Shown here: in pieces, positions 7,951-15,895 of the stretch
Layout of the letters: each line of letters begins with the position of its first letter
Position numbering within the stretch: position 1 is the first letter of the stretch
Assembly: GCF_029888045.1 (NCBI RefSeq)
Contig: NZ_JARXRN010000015.1
Coordinates: 1-64,000, forward strand
Source: Luteimonas rhizosphaericola
GTDB taxonomy: Bacteria > Pseudomonadota > Gammaproteobacteria > Xanthomonadales > Xanthomonadaceae
Direction: 5' to 3'
DNA: 64,000 bases
Program-made: the position numbers and the translations under genes
Notes under the pieces: generated by a model
Told to the model about the DNA's origin: nothing
Seen by the model: only the letters and a program-made list of their open reading frames with translations
The model's database searches: none

Positions 7951-8343
7951 ATGAACGGCAACAGCGGCTATGCCGTCTTCTTCTATCCCCAGGCGCTCGA
8001 GGCGCTGGGCGATGCGATCAAGCCCTACCTGCAGGACGGCGAAGCGGGTCCGCACATCTCGTGCAGCGAGGTCGACACCGCGGGCGCGTTCGTGGAGATG
8101 ACCATGTTCGGGCGCACCGCCGAAGGCCAGGACGTCACCCTCGAACTGATGGTGCCCTCGAGCATGGTGCGGATGATCGTGTCCAGCCAGCAGGCGGGCA
8201 GCTTCGGGTTCCGCCCGCACGGACAGAACGGGCCGGTGGTGGCGGCCGCTACGGCAGCGAACGCCGGCGCGGATGCGTCGGCGGCGCCGGCGGCTGCGCC
8301 GGAGACGCCGGTCGACGCTCCGGCGTCCGCGTTCGCCCGCTGA
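7951..8343 (+). CDS. Conserved hypothetical protein with Ala-rich tail
   Basis: A 130-residue protein with a folded-looking first 92 residues (NSGYAVFFYPQALEALGDAIKPYLQDG...GAFVEMTMFGRTAEGQDVTLELMVPSSMVRMIVSSQ) and a ~35-residue Ala/Pro/Asp-rich disordered tail. There is no signal peptide or membrane segment, so it is probably cytosolic. I recall no named family; similar short proteins occur in xanthomonads. An AGGGAG Shine-Dalgarno precedes the ATG. It stands alone between purT and a convergent lipoprotein gene. The tail resembles a linker or interaction segment. Confidence 0.65.
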   Translation: MNGNSGYAVFFYPQALEALGDAIKPYLQDGEAGPHISCSEVDTAGAFVEMTMFGRTAEGQDVTLELMVPSSMVRMIVSSQQAGSFGFRPHGQNGPVVAAATAANAGADASAAPAAAPETPVDAPASAFAR

Positions 8344-8364
8344 GCGGACCGGGCTGGCGGCGGA

Positions 8365-9594
8365 TCAGCGCTGCAGGTCGACCCAGACCAGGTGGTGGTC
8401 GCTGGCGGCGGTGAGTTCCGTGTCCGGATCGCCGGGTGCGGGCCAGAACACGCCCGAGCCCGCGAGCGAAAAGCCGACCGACGGCAGCGCGTAGTCCAGC
8501 CGCAGGTTGCCCACGCGCGGGCCGAAGCGGCCGGTATCGTGCGCATGCGATCCGCGATGGCGGCCGTTCTCGCCGCCGTCCTCCGCCGCGGCCAACGCGG
8601 CGCCCTCGCTGCGCGGGGTGGCGTGGCGCAGCACGCGCGGATGTTCGAGCAGTTCGACGATCGCCTCGTGTTCGCCGGCGCCGTCGGTCGGGTCGTTGTT
8701 GAGGTCGCCCAGGATCACGAAGCGCGCGTCCGCGGCCAGCCCGCCGCAGGCGCCGGCGTCGTCGCACAGCCAGGGCCGGTCGCCGGGCGAGAGGTATTCG
8801 CTCCAGAGCCGGATCTCGTCGTGGTTGCGCAGGCCGTTGCGGTTCTCGGGGCCGTCGAAGGTCGGCGGCGTCGGGTGCGAGGCCAGCACGTGCAGTGGCC
8901 CGAGCGGGGTCCGCACCGGCACGTCCCAGTGCGACTTCGACGACAGCCGCAGCTGGCTCCAGATCGCATCGGAATGGAACGGCGCGCCGGTGGCCGGATC
9001 CACCGGGCGCCGCGCACCCGGCATCGCGCTCCACTTCAGCAGCCGGAACGTGCGCGCCGCGGTGGCATCGATCGGATAACGCGACAGCAGCAGCATCCCG
9101 TACTGGCCCGGATGCAGGCCGTAGCCCCAGGCATCGTTGCCGCGCTCGCGGCCGTCGCCGCCGACGCTGCCGCTGTTGTCGAGGTCCAGTCCACTGGGTT
9201 CGCCGGTGTTGACCGGGGCCAGGTATCGGTAGGGATAGCGCAGCGCCTCGCCGCCGCCGGGCTGCGGCTGTTCCAGGTAGCGGCGCTGGAACAGGTCGGC
9301 GGCGCGACCGTCGGGGTCGAAGTCGAATTCGTTGAGCAGCACGATGTCCGGCCGCACCTTCTGCAGCACCGCCGCGATCCGCCGCGCCTGCGCGTTGCCC
9401 AGCTGCAGCCGCTGGACCAGTCCGCCGGTGTCCTCGTCGTAGAGCGAAACGTTGTAGGTGGCCACGCGCAGGGTGTCGGGCATCTCGGGTTCCGATGGAG
9501 GCGGGGTGCCGTGCACGTTGACGCGGACGCAGCCGGCCAGCAGCAGCGCGAACGCGGCGAGCGGCAGGGCCAGGGCGGACAGGCGGGGCTTCAC
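8365..9594 (-). CDS. Endonuclease/exonuclease/phosphatase-family lipoprotein
   Basis: A 409-residue protein beginning at GTG 9594, with a lipoprotein signal whose lipobox is LLAGC (Cys near residue 18). The EEP fold is clear: [14 protein letters not shown] at the start, [17 protein letters not shown] with the metal-binding Glu, [22 protein letters not shown], and the closing [11 protein letters not shown] with catalytic Asp-His. Members cleave phosphodiesters in nucleic acids or phospholipids; the lipid anchor argues for an envelope substrate. The start overlaps the stop of bpt by 4 bp (GTGA), so the two genes are translationally coupled. Confidence 0.88.
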   Translation of the reverse strand: MKPRLSALALPLAAFALLLAGCVRVNVHGTPPPSEPEMPDTLRVATYNVSLYDEDTGGLVQRLQLGNAQARRIAAVLQKVRPDIVLLNEFDFDPDGRAADLFQRRYLEQPQPGGGEALRYPYRYLAPVNTGEPSGLDLDNSGSVGGDGRERGNDAWGYGLHPGQYGMLLLSRYPIDATAARTFRLLKWSAMPGARRPVDPATGAPFHSDAIWSQLRLSSKSHWDVPVRTPLGPLHVLASHPTPPTFDGPENRNGLRNHDEIRLWSEYLSPGDRPWLCDDAGACGGLAADARFVILGDLNNDPTDGAGEHEAIVELLEHPRVLRHATPRSEGAALAAAEDGGENGRHRGSHAHDTGRFGPRVGNLRLDYALPSVGFSLAGSGVFWPAPGDPDTELTAASDHHLVWVDLQR

Positions 9595-10313
9595 GCGGAC
9601 TCCAGTGTGTCGAACGGACGCCAGCGGCGGCCGTCGAAGCCTTCCAGCGGGCGGAAGCGGCGCTTGTAGTCCATCTTGTCGTGGCTGCGGATCCAGTAGC
9701 CGAGGTAGAGGAAGTCGCGTCCTTCGCGCGCGGCCCAGTCGAGCTGACGCAGGATCGCCAGCGTGCCCAGTCCGCGGCCGCCTGCGTCGGGATCGAAGAA
9801 GGTGTAGACCGCCGACATCGCGCGCGGATCGACGTCGGTCACCGCCACCGCCAGCAGGCGCCCGGCCTCGCGCAGTTCCATGAACCGCGTGTTGGCCCAG
9901 CTGCCGACCAGAAACTGGTCGAACTCGTGCGCGCCATGGGTATCCATGCCGCCGCCGGGATGGCGCGCGCGCAGGTAGCGCAGGTACAGCGCCAGCCGTT
10001 CCTCGTTGCGCTCCGCGGGCAGCACGCGCGATTCGACCTGCGCATTGCGTTCGAGGCAGCGCCGCTGGCTGCGGCCGGGACGGAACGTCGCGACCGGGAT
10101 GCGCACCGCGACGCAGGCGCGGCAGTGCGGGCAGTGCGGGCGGTAGACGATGTCGCCGGAGCGGCGGAAGCCCCATTCCAGCGCCTGCGGATAGAACGCG
10201 GGCAGGCGCTCGTCGCGCGGATCGAACACGAGGTCGCGCGCCGTGCGATCGGGCCAGTAGCCGCAGGCGTGGGTGCCGGTATGGAACAGCCGCAGGTTGT
10301 CGTTCTCGCCCAT
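9591..10313 (-). CDS. bpt: Aspartate/glutamate leucyl- (or arginyl-) transferase
   Basis: A 240-residue Bpt/Ate family protein. It transfers an amino acid from charged tRNA to the N-terminal Asp or Glu of proteins, making them N-end-rule substrates for ClpS/ClpAP. Diagnostic sequence: [54 protein letters not shown] with the Cys pairs, [26 protein letters not shown], and [22 protein letters not shown]. Length matches the bacterial family. It heads a two-gene minus-strand unit with the lipoprotein nuclease gene. Leucyl rather than arginyl specificity is inferred from the bacterial type. Confidence 0.93.
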   Translation of the reverse strand: MGENDNLRLFHTGTHACGYWPDRTARDLVFDPRDERLPAFYPQALEWGFRRSGDIVYRPHCPHCRACVAVRIPVATFRPGRSQRRCLERNAQVESRVLPAERNEERLALYLRYLRARHPGGGMDTHGAHEFDQFLVGSWANTRFMELREAGRLLAVAVTDVDPRAMSAVYTFFDPDAGGRGLGTLAILRQLDWAAREGRDFLYLGYWIRSHDKMDYKRRFRPLEGFDGRRWRPFDTLESA

Positions 10314-10479
10314 GCCGTGTCAACGCTCCGGTGGCTCCCCGCATACTGCGCGCGGGTCGCAGCGGTTGGGACCGCCGCGTGTCGGCCGGCTGAACGCGGC
10401 CGCGACCGGGTCAACCGGCGCGCGCGGCGGGCGTTGACGGATGCACGGCGGCGCTGGAGCCGCATCCGAGGATCCGAGA

Positions 10480-11133
10480 ATGACGCACAAGACCCTGTTC
10501 ATCGCGCTCGCGCTGTCGCTCGCGACGCTGGGCGCCACTGCCGCCGAACCCGCGCCGTCCGGCGAACGCGCCAGGCCGACGCTCGATGCCAACGGCGACG
10601 GTGCCATTGATCGCAGCGAGGCGGCGAAGTACCCCCGCCTGGCGGCGAAGTTCGACGGCTTGGACCGCAACGCGGACGGACGCCTGGACGCCAGCGAGCG
10701 CCCGCAGCGCAAGCACCGCGGACACGGCGGGAAGCATCGTGGGCACGGCGGTTTCGGCCATCCCGAACGCCTGGACACCGACGGCGACGGACGCCTGAGC
10801 CGCGCCGAGGTCGACGCGGCCAAGGCCGGCCGCGAAGGCCGCCCGAACCGGCTGGCCGAGCATTTCGCGGCGATCGACGCCAACCGCGACGGCTTCCTGG
10901 TCCGCAGCGAACTGCACGCCTGGCACCAGGCCCAGCGTCCGCAGCGCGAGGCGCAGATGCGCAAGCGCCTCGACGAACGCTTCGCCGCCGCCGACCTCAA
11001 TGGCGACCGCAAGCTGAGCCGGGTGGAAGTGGACGAGAAGATGCCGCGCCTGGCCAAGCGCTTCGCCTGGATGGACGACAACCGCGACGGCTTCCTGAGC
11101 CGCGCCGAACTGCAGCCGCCGCAGCGCCGCTGA
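10480..11133 (+). CDS. Secreted EF-hand calcium-binding protein with six loops
   Basis: A 217-residue protein with a signal peptide (MTHKTLFIALALSLATLGATAAEP). Six EF-hand-like loops begin near residues 36 (DANGDGAIDRSE), 62 (DRNADGRLDASE), 99 (DTDGDGRLSRAE), 133 (DANRDGFLVRSE), 172 (DLNGDRKLSRVE) and 199 (DDNRDGFLSRAE). Most keep D1/D3/D5 and the Glu at 12; the fifth has Arg in place of Asp/Gly at position 6. A His/Gly/Lys stretch (about residues 78-94) may bind another metal. It is probably a periplasmic calcium buffer or sensor. A strong hairpin follows the gene. Confidence 0.85.
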   Translation: MTHKTLFIALALSLATLGATAAEPAPSGERARPTLDANGDGAIDRSEAAKYPRLAAKFDGLDRNADGRLDASERPQRKHRGHGGKHRGHGGFGHPERLDTDGDGRLSRAEVDAAKAGREGRPNRLAEHFAAIDANRDGFLVRSELHAWHQAQRPQREAQMRKRLDERFAAADLNGDRKLSRVEVDEKMPRLAKRFAWMDDNRDGFLSRAELQPPQRR

Positions 11134-11151
11134 TCCCTGCCGGAAGACCGG

Positions 11152-11178
11152 AGGCCCGCGTCGCAGGACGCGGGCCTT
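11152..11178 (+). terminator. Terminator after the EF-hand gene
   Basis: Hairpin AGGCCCGCGTC / GACGCGGGCCT with a GCAG loop, 19 bp after the stop codon, followed by TCCTGT. It lies between this gene and the stop of the convergent sigma factor gene. Confidence 0.7.
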
Positions 11179-11273
11179 CCTGTATTGCGTCCGCCTCATG
11201 CGCAGCGCTGCACGACCCGTACGGCCCGGATCGGAGGCCCTGCGGCCCTGGATCGCTGGCCGCGCGCCCGTCC

Positions 11274-12413
11274 TCAGCCGCCGAGATGGAAGTGCGCGAT
11301 GACCAGCGAACCGATCACGATCACGTTGCTGATCATGACGCCGCCGCGGCCCCAGGTCAGGCGATAGGCGAGCAGGCGCTGGCGCGCGCCGACCGGGTCG
11401 CGCTTCGCGTCGCGCGCCAGCAGCGGGTTCATCAGCCGCGGCAGCATCACCAGCAGCTGCCAGTTCATCGCCAGCAGCGCGACCGCGATCGCGACGAAGG
11501 TGTGGCGCTCGTCGCCGAACGCCAGGTGGGTGCCGATGATCGCCGCGATCAGCACCAGCGACAGGACGATGTAGCGGCGGGAAAAACGCAGCAGCGTGTC
11601 GCGTTCCTCGACCGTGTCGGCGTAGTCGAGGATGACGCCGCGCGCGAACCAGGCCGCGACCAGGCCGCCGAGCAGCCCGCCCGAGGCCGCGCCCGCGAAG
11701 CCGAGCGCGAAGCGCGCGAACAGGCCGCCGGCGATCGACTTGGTGGCGATGCCCAGGCCCGCGGCCGCCGCCGGCTTGCTGAAGCCGAGCGCGGCGGTGA
11801 CGCCGACCGCGAACGCCGCCGACGGCGCGCTGCTGCGCGCGAACTCGCCGAAGCGGCTGAGCAGGTCGTCGCGCACGCTCTGGCGCGCGCGCGACAGGCG
11901 CTTGCGCACCGCGGCGTCGGACAGCCCCAGCAGCATCGCCACCTGCTTCGAACTCTGGCCTTCGCGGTAGTACAGCAGCAGCGCCTCGCGGCTCTCCTCG
12001 GGCAGCTCGGAAATCAGGTCGGCGGCGACCGCGTCGCGCTCGGCATCCAGGGCCTGCTGCAGCGGACAGCCGTCGGGGTCTGCGGCGTGCTGGATCGCGA
12101 GGTCCGCCGCTTCGCCGTCGAGCATCCGGTTGCGCCGGCCGCGCAGGTGGTCGTGGGCGAGGTTGCGGGTGATCTGGCGCAGCCAGGGCAGGAAACTCGA
12201 GGCGTTCTTCAGCCGCGGCAGGTGGTGCCAGGCCGACAGGAAGGCTTCCTGGGCGATGTCCTCGCTGGTGTGCACGTCGCGGGTGATCGCGAGCGCGACC
12301 GCGGTCACCGTGTTCTGGCTGGCCATGATGATGCGACCGTAGGCATCCCGGTCGCCGCGCACCGCGGCGGGCAGTTCGCGCTTGATCAGCAGGTCGATGG
12401 CGTCGTTCGGCAT
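11274..12413 (-). CDS. ECF-type sigma factor with a multi-span membrane C-terminal domain
   Basis: A 379-residue protein. Residues ~1-175 are a complete ECF sigma: region 2 (DVHTSEDIAQEAFLSAWHHLPRLKNASSFLPWLRQITRNLAHDHLR) and region 4 (ISELPEESREALLLYYREGQSSKQVAMLLGLSDAAVRKRLSRARQSVRDDL). The remaining ~200 residues hold about five hydrophobic segments, including FALGFAGAASGGLLGGLVAAWFA, YIVLSLVLIAAIIGTHLAF and VMISNVIVIGSLVIAHFHL. A membrane domain on the sigma itself suggests tethering instead of a separate anti-sigma; no anti-sigma gene is adjacent. It is last in the tesB-DUF2007 protein-sigma unit, 58 bp after the preceding gene. Confidence 0.85.
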   Translation of the reverse strand: MPNDAIDLLIKRELPAAVRGDRDAYGRIIMASQNTVTAVALAITRDVHTSEDIAQEAFLSAWHHLPRLKNASSFLPWLRQITRNLAHDHLRGRRNRMLDGEAADLAIQHAADPDGCPLQQALDAERDAVAADLISELPEESREALLLYYREGQSSKQVAMLLGLSDAAVRKRLSRARQSVRDDLLSRFGEFARSSAPSAAFAVGVTAALGFSKPAAAAGLGIATKSIAGGLFARFALGFAGAASGGLLGGLVAAWFARGVILDYADTVEERDTLLRFSRRYIVLSLVLIAAIIGTHLAFGDERHTFVAIAVALLAMNWQLLVMLPRLMNPLLARDAKRDPVGARQRLLAYRLTWGRGGVMISNVIVIGSLVIAHFHLGG

Positions 12414-12471
12414 GCGGTGGCCAGCGTGGGAAGTCGGGACGTGACGCGCGCGGTGGGGCGGATGTGACCGG

Positions 12472-13293
12472 TCAGGGGACGGGGAGCACCTGCCAGGTGT
12501 CCTCGTCGCGCTGCACGGCGAGCTCGCGCGGCTGCGGCGCATCGTCGCCGCGGGCGGTCGATACGGACACGGTGCCGGTGCCCGAGCCGTCGGTGCGGTA
12601 GTCGGCCACGGCCACCCGCAGCGGTGCGCCGTCGGCCGGGCAGGCGGAGGCCGGCAGCGGCGCGAGGCCGGCCGCGCGCGCGGCGGCGAGCACCGATTCG
12701 CCCGGATCGTCGCCATCCACCGACAGGCACAGCGGGGCGTCCGGCGCGGTCTCGCGTTCCCGCGCGGCCAGGGTCGCGGCCAGCGCGGGCGGGGTGGGGA
12801 GCCGATAGGTGGCGCCGGTATCGGTGACGACCGGCAGCAGCGAGGGGTCCAGCGTCACCGGCGCCGCGGGCGCGGCCGCGGGTTCAGGCAGGTCCCAGCC
12901 GGGATTGCGGAACTGGTTGAGCCACAGCGCCAGCGCGATCACCGCCGCCACCAGCAGGCCCAGCCGCAGCCGGGCGCGGCGCGTGGGCGAGTCGGCATTG
13001 AGGCGCGCCGCATGGCCGACATTGGGCAGGAAATTGCCCGGATTGGCGGCGGTGGCCTCCAGCAGCCCGGCCTCGCGCAGCAGCTGGCGCGCGCGCGGCT
13101 GGTCGTCCGAGCGCACGACCCACACCGCTGCCCGCGGGCCCGCGCCGGGCTGTTCGCGATAGCTGAAGCTGCCGCGGATGCTGCTGCGGAAGGTGCGTCC
13201 GTTCTCGATCCGCACCTCGATGCCCTCGCCTTCCAGCAGCCGGGCCACGGCTTCGGCGTTCTCGGGGCGGGCGCTGCTGAAGACCTGGCGCAT
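12472..13293 (-). CDS. DUF2007-domain membrane protein ('pathogenicity-like')
   Basis: A 273-residue protein. Residues 1-75 fit DUF2007 (MRQVFSSARPENAEAVARLLEGEGIEVRIENG...WVVRSDDQPRARQLLREAGL), a small putative signal-transducing fold. A basic stretch and one membrane segment (about 109-127) follow, then a ~145-residue Ala/Pro-rich region ending ELAVQRDEDTWQVLPVP, presumably on the other side of the membrane. The 'pathogenicity-like' name in xanthomonads is a label, not a function. It starts 6 bp after the tesB stop and precedes the membrane-fused sigma factor, so it may feed that regulator; this is inference. Confidence 0.75.
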   Translation of the reverse strand: MRQVFSSARPENAEAVARLLEGEGIEVRIENGRTFRSSIRGSFSYREQPGAGPRAAVWVVRSDDQPRARQLLREAGLLEATAANPGNFLPNVGHAARLNADSPTRRARLRLGLLVAAVIALALWLNQFRNPGWDLPEPAAAPAAPVTLDPSLLPVVTDTGATYRLPTPPALAATLAARERETAPDAPLCLSVDGDDPGESVLAAARAAGLAPLPASACPADGAPLRVAVADYRTDGSGTGTVSVSTARGDDAPQPRELAVQRDEDTWQVLPVP

Positions 13294-13299
13294 CGCCGC

Positions 13300-14196
13300 T
13301 CAGTCCTTCGCCGGCACGGTGCCGGCCACGCGCGCGTCGTCGACCACGCGGATCATGCCTTCCTGCACCGTGCTCGCCACCAGTCGCCCGTCGCGGCTGA
13401 ACACCTGGCCGCGGGCCAGCCCGCGCGCGCCCTGGGCGCTGGGGCTGTCGATCGCGTACAGCAGCCATTCGTCGGCGCGAAATGGACGGTGGAACCACAG
13501 ACCGTGGTCGAGCGAGGCCATCTGCACGTCGGGCTGGTAGTAGCTGATCCCGTGCGGGAAGGTCGTGGTGCCCAGCAGGTGGAAGTCGGACGCGTAGGCC
13601 AGCAGTGCGCGGTGCAGCTCCGGGCCATCCCCTACGCGCTCGCCGAGCCGGAACCAGACCTGGTTGAACGGCGGCTGCTTGGCGGGGCGCAGGTCGTTGC
13701 GCGGATGCACGTGGCGGAATTCGAACGGCCCGGCGCGGTCGAGCCAGCGCTGCACCTTGGTCGGCAGCGTGGCCAGCACTTCCGGCGGGATCGGGTCGGC
13801 GGGCGCGATGTCGTCCGGGTCGGGCACCTGCGGCATCGGCGGCTGGTGTTCGACGCCGCGCTCGGCCTCCTGGAACGAGGCGGCGCAGAAGAAGATCACC
13901 TTGCCGTGCTGGATCGCCGTCACCCTGCGCACCGAGAAGCTGCCGCCGTCGCGGGTGCGGTCGACGTCGTAGACGATCGGATGCTCGATGTCGCCGGCGC
14001 GCAGGAAGTAGGCGTGCAGCGAGTGCGCGGCGCGCGGCTCGGGCATGGTCGCCTGGGCCGCCGACAGCGCCTGCCCCAGCACCTGGCCGCCGAACACGTA
14101 CTTGGTGCCGATGTCGCGGCTCTGGCCGCGGAACAGGTTGTCCTCGAGCCGTTCCAGCGACAGCAGTTCGATCAGTTCGGAAACGGGCGAGGGCAT
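13300..14196 (-). CDS. tesB: Acyl-CoA thioesterase II
   Basis: A 298-residue double-hotdog thioesterase that hydrolyses medium- and long-chain acyl-CoA to free fatty acid and CoA. Visible features: NLFRGQSRDIGTKYVFGGQVLGQAL at the N-terminus, AYFLRAGDIEHPIVYDVDRTRDGGSFSVRRVTAIQHGKVIF in the first hotdog, and the catalytic Asp in ASLDHGLWFHRPFRADEWLLY with SPSAQGARGLARGQVFSRDGRLVASTVQEGMIR at the C-terminus. Length matches TesB. It heads a minus-strand unit with the DUF2007 protein and the sigma factor, a link that is not metabolic in any obvious way. Confidence 0.94.
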   Translation of the reverse strand: MPSPVSELIELLSLERLEDNLFRGQSRDIGTKYVFGGQVLGQALSAAQATMPEPRAAHSLHAYFLRAGDIEHPIVYDVDRTRDGGSFSVRRVTAIQHGKVIFFCAASFQEAERGVEHQPPMPQVPDPDDIAPADPIPPEVLATLPTKVQRWLDRAGPFEFRHVHPRNDLRPAKQPPFNQVWFRLGERVGDGPELHRALLAYASDFHLLGTTTFPHGISYYQPDVQMASLDHGLWFHRPFRADEWLLYAIDSPSAQGARGLARGQVFSRDGRLVASTVQEGMIRVVDDARVAGTVPAKD

Positions 14197-14266
14197 GGCG
14201 GAGGCTGCGGGAACGTGCGGGGAATTATACGGGCCGGCACGGGACGGCCGCGGTCGGCGCGCGGCG

Positions 14267-14839
14267 TCAGGGCAGGCGCGCGAGCGACGTGGCGGCGAGC
14301 ACGCGCGGCCACGGGAACAGCGGGCCCGGATCGCGCTTGCGCCGCACCTGGCGCGCGGGATCGTCTTCCGCCGCGACCAGCGCGGTGTCGAGATCCTCGT
14401 GGCCGGCGATGTGGCGCAGCGCCGGCAGGGTAGCCTGCAGGTGCGCCAGCAGCGCCACCAGCGCCTCGATCTGGGCGTCGGGATAGGCTTCGTCCATCGC
14501 CTGGTGGCCGGCGTCGAGCCAGCGCGGGTAGCGGCCGCGGTTGACCAGTTCGATCCCCACCGAACGCGGGTTGCAGCCGCGCACGTGGTGGGCGATGCGC
14601 GTCGCCGGCACGTATTCGACGATGCGGCCGTCGCGGTCGATGTACCAGTGGCCGCTGTTGCCGGTGCCGCTGTCGGCGTACCGCACCTGCTCGCCGTACG
14701 CGCGCGCGGTGGCGAGGTCGGGCAGTTCGGTGCAGTGGATGACGACCAGGTCCACCGCGTCGGCCGGGCGTGCGTCCAGGCGTTCGACGTAGGGCAGGTG
14801 GTCGACGTGGATCGGCGTGTCGCCGGGCGGTCGCGGCAT
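14267..14839 (-). CDS. AmpD-like N-acetylmuramoyl-L-alanine amidase
   Basis: A 190-residue amidase_2 (PGRP-like) protein that cleaves the bond between muramic acid and the stem peptide. Zinc ligands are visible as His in VIHCTELP, His in IAGHEDLD, and the distal KRDPGPLFPW Asp; HWYIDRDGRIVEYVP and SVGIELVNRGRYP carry the other conserved core residues. No signal peptide is seen, as in cytosolic AmpD, which recycles anhydro-muropeptides and thereby limits AmpC induction. Whether this is AmpD itself or a paralogue cannot be settled here. It is transcribed divergently from the MOSC gene, with only 22 bp between start codons. Confidence 0.88.
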   Translation of the reverse strand: MPRPPGDTPIHVDHLPYVERLDARPADAVDLVVIHCTELPDLATARAYGEQVRYADSGTGNSGHWYIDRDGRIVEYVPATRIAHHVRGCNPRSVGIELVNRGRYPRWLDAGHQAMDEAYPDAQIEALVALLAHLQATLPALRHIAGHEDLDTALVAAEDDPARQVRRKRDPGPLFPWPRVLAATSLARLP

Positions 14840-14861
14840 GCGGCGATGCTAGCATTGGGCG

Positions 14862-15362
14862 ATGAAACTGCCGCCGCCCGGAAGCGACCTGCACCGGCTC
14901 ATGACCCGCTTCCCGCGCGCCGGACAGGTGCGCTGGATCGGCCTGCGGCCCGCGCGCGACGTGCCGATGCGCGAGGTCGATTCCGCGCAGGCCTCCGCCG
15001 GTGGCGGCCTGGCCGGGGACCGCTATCGCGGCGGCAGCGGCAAGCGCGGCGTCACCCTGATCCAGGCCGAGCACCTGCCGGCGATCGCGGCGCTCGCCGG
15101 CCACGCCGTCGTGGCGCCGGCGACCCTGCGGCGCAACCTGCTGGTCTCCGGCATCCCGGTCATCGCGCTCAAGGGCGTGCGCTTTCGCGTCGGCGAGGCG
15201 CTGCTGGAAGGCACCGACAGCTGCGATCCCTGTTCGCGCATGGAGACCGCGCTCGGTCCCGGTGGCTACAACGCGCTGCGCGGCATGGGCGGGCTGTGCG
15301 CGCGCGTGCTCGAAGGCGGCCTCGTGCGCGTGGGCGATGCGGTGCAGTGGGTGGACGCGTGA
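14862..15362 (+). CDS. MOSC domain protein
   Basis: A 166-residue stand-alone MOSC (molybdenum cofactor sulfurase C-terminal) domain. The conserved Cys is in [12 protein letters not shown] near residue 126, with [30 protein letters not shown] and [27 protein letters not shown] before it. Such proteins carry or transfer sulfur or act in N-hydroxylated-compound reduction with the molybdenum cofactor. Its stop overlaps the next start (GTGA at 15359-15362), beginning a chain of three coupled genes. Confidence 0.88.
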   Translation: MKLPPPGSDLHRLMTRFPRAGQVRWIGLRPARDVPMREVDSAQASAGGGLAGDRYRGGSGKRGVTLIQAEHLPAIAALAGHAVVAPATLRRNLLVSGIPVIALKGVRFRVGEALLEGTDSCDPCSRMETALGPGGYNALRGMGGLCARVLEGGLVRVGDAVQWVDA

Positions 15363-15895
15363 GCGTGCGCGGGCACTGCATCCTGTCGCACGGCTTCGAG
15401 AGCGGGCCGTCGGCGACGAAGGTGGCCGCGCTGGCGGAAGTCGCCCGGCGCATGGGCTGGAGCGAGGAGCGGCCCGATTACACCGACCTGGACGCGCGTA
15501 CCGATGTCAGCAGCCTGGGCGACGTGCACGCACGCGTCGAGCGGCTGCACGCGCTGGCCGTGGAGGCCGCCCACCGGCGCCCGCTGGTGCTGGCGGGCTC
15601 GAGCCTGGGCGCGTGGATCTCCGGGCAGGTGTCGCTGCGGGTGCCGGTGCGGGCGCTGTTCCTGATGGCGCCGCCCACGCGCATGGGCGACGCGCCGCCG
15701 CTGCAGGCGGCAGACGTGCCGGTGTCGATCGTGCACGGCTGGCACGACGAGCTGATCCAGGCGATGTCGGTGGTCGAATGGGCGCGCGCGCGCAGCGCCA
15801 CGCTGCTGATGGTCGACGACGAGCACCGGCTGGCCGACCATGTCGATGCCTCGGCGCAGGCGTTCGGACGCCTGCTCGACAGCCTGGCGCGATGA
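15359..15895 (+). CDS. Alpha/beta-fold hydrolase (small esterase)
   Basis: A 178-residue alpha/beta hydrolase starting at GTG 15359. The oxyanion-side motif [14 protein letters not shown], nucleophile elbow GSSLGAWIS, acid in VHGWHDELI and catalytic His in DDEHRLADH are all present in order, so the triad is complete. The small size resembles YqiA/YcfP-like or RBBP9-like esterases. The substrate is unknown. It overlaps the MOSC gene upstream and rlmKL downstream by 4 bp each. Confidence 0.85.
   Translation: MSVRGHCILSHGFESGPSATKVAALAEVARRMGWSEERPDYTDLDARTDVSSLGDVHARVERLHALAVEAAHRRPLVLAGSSLGAWISGQVSLRVPVRALFLMAPPTRMGDAPPLQAADVPVSIVHGWHDELIQAMSVVEWARARSATLLMVDDEHRLADHVDASAQAFGRLLDSLAR

Noticed and set aside
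11286-12467. Plus-strand open frame antisense to the sigma factor
   Set aside because: Arg/Gln-rich shadow of the sigma factor gene; no motif and no ribosome-binding site.
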